Below are positions 44,233 to 44,590 of a DNA stretch of 44,590 nt, piece by piece. Under the pieces are notes generated by a model. That model had not been told where the DNA came from, searched no databases, and saw only the letters and a list, made by a program, of their open reading frames with translations. This DNA comes from an uncultured Ruminococcus sp. (GTDB lineage: Bacteria; Bacillota; Clostridia; Oscillospirales; Ruminococcaceae): positions 1 through 44,590 of the forward strand of contig UQEM01000004.1 of NCBI GenBank assembly GCA_900540005.1. The letters run 5' to 3'. Each line of letters opens with the position of its first letter. Positions within the stretch are counted from its first letter, which is position 1. A program made the position numbers and the translations under genes.

Positions 44233-44469
44233 ATGATTTTTGAAAAGCTCAAGGATATTATTGCAGATCAGCTCAGCGTTGACGCAGACAAGGTAACTCT
44301 CGAGGCTAATATTCAGGAGGATCTCGACGCTGATTCACTTGATATCGTTGATCTCATCACAACAATTGAGGACGAGTTTGACATTTCTATTCCCGACGAG
44401 GCAGTTGAGGAGATCAAGACAGTTAACGATATCGTTACTTATGTAGAGAACAACGCAGACGCTGAATAA
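44233..44469 (+). CDS. acpP: Acyl carrier protein
   Basis: 78-residue acidic helical protein; Ser35 in DADSLDIV receives the 4'-phosphopantetheine arm that carries the growing chain. I start at the ATG at 44233 because GGAGG (44220-44224) lies eight bases upstream; an in-frame ATG at 44191 overlaps accA and extends into that site. Its place at the end of the operon differs from the usual site near fabH or fabD. Confidence 0.95.
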   Translation: MIFEKLKDIIADQLSVDADKVTLEANIQEDLDADSLDIVDLITTIEDEFDISIPDEAVEEIKTVNDIVTYVENNADAE

Positions 44470-44495
44470 GCAAATCGTATTCTTAAATGAAAACA

Positions 44496-44527
44496 GGCTG
44501 TATCAGAAATGATGCAGCCGTTTTTAT
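44496..44527 (+). terminator. Intrinsic terminator after acpP
   Basis: GGCTGTATCA (44496-44505) pairs with TGATGCAGCC (44510-44519, one G-T pair), loop GAAA, then GTTTTTATTT. Confidence 0.92.
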
Positions 44528-44535
44528 TTAGGAAA

Positions 44536-44590
44536 GGGATTCTAAAGGGTTGTTAACCCTTTAGCGGATTCCAAAGGCAGAGCCTTTGGT
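44536..44590 (+). repeat. Three-hairpin dispersed repeat, copy 2 (cut by window end)
   Basis: Same element as at 29399: CTAAAGGGTT/AACCCTTTAG (44542-44564, loop GTT) and CCAAAGGC/GCCTTTGG (44571-44589, loop AGA). 52 of 55 bases agree with copy 1. The third hairpin would lie beyond the end of the contig. It sits directly after the acpP terminator. Confidence 0.9.

Overview
The window looks like one contig (44.6 kb) from a Gram-positive, anaerobic Clostridia of the Ruminococcus type. The clearest sign is a secreted leucine-rich-repeat protein ending in a type I dockerin (31202-32338), the module of ruminococcal/clostridial cellulosomes. An FMN-type enoyl reductase (fabK), an NfnAB-like transhydrogenase, a [FeFe]-hydrogenase maturase (hydE) and strong AGGAGG ribosome sites agree with this. 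The first 48 bases are not biological: they are an untrimmed Illumina Nextera adapter with its index. The last 55 bases are a copy of a hairpin repeat that also occurs at 29399, so the contig probably ends where the assembler met a dispersed repeat.

Layout. 51-5378 (+): branched-chain amino-acid genes leuC (5' truncated), leuD, leuB, a DUF815 AAA ATPase, ilvA and ridA, closed by a two-way terminator. 5439-6227 (-): a lipoprotein of unknown function with a structured leader. 14567-6458 (-): a compact six-gene run, nadA, hydE, a U32-like protein, a sialate O-acetylesterase-type hydrolase and an asymmetric heterodimeric ABC exporter, read from a good sigma-70 promoter. 14949-20119 (+): alpha/beta hydrolase, membrane-anchored MurF-like ligase, D-Ala-D-Ala ligase, sugar O-acetyltransferase and a LysR regulator. 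20297-22523 (+): NfnA/NfnB-like pair. 25409-22764 (-): a SERCA-like Ca2+ P-type ATPase.

25607-27149 is a small accessory patch: a zinc-ribbon membrane protein and an XRE repressor, divergent around two related palindromes, followed by a pilin-like protein with its own consensus promoter. recQ (+) and guaB (-) then converge on a three-hairpin repeat and a shared terminator. 35774-31202 (-) is an unusual run, fabD-aroE-aroK-amidohydrolase-LRR/dockerin protein. Divergent from it, 36027-44469 (+) is an almost complete type II fatty-acid synthesis operon: fabH, fabK, fabG, fabF, accB, fabZ, accC, accD, accA, acpP.

How they work together. AccABCD makes malonyl-CoA, FabD (on the opposite strand) loads it on AcpP, FabH starts the chain, and FabF/FabG/FabZ/FabK elongate it. 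IlvA starts isoleucine synthesis and RidA removes its reactive enamine by-product, while LeuCDB makes leucine. MurF and Ddl finish the peptidoglycan precursor. NfnAB and HydE point to ferredoxin/NAD(P)H/H2 redox balancing. No tRNA, rRNA, CRISPR array, prophage or insertion sequence was seen. All functional calls rest on reading motifs by eye; no database search was run.
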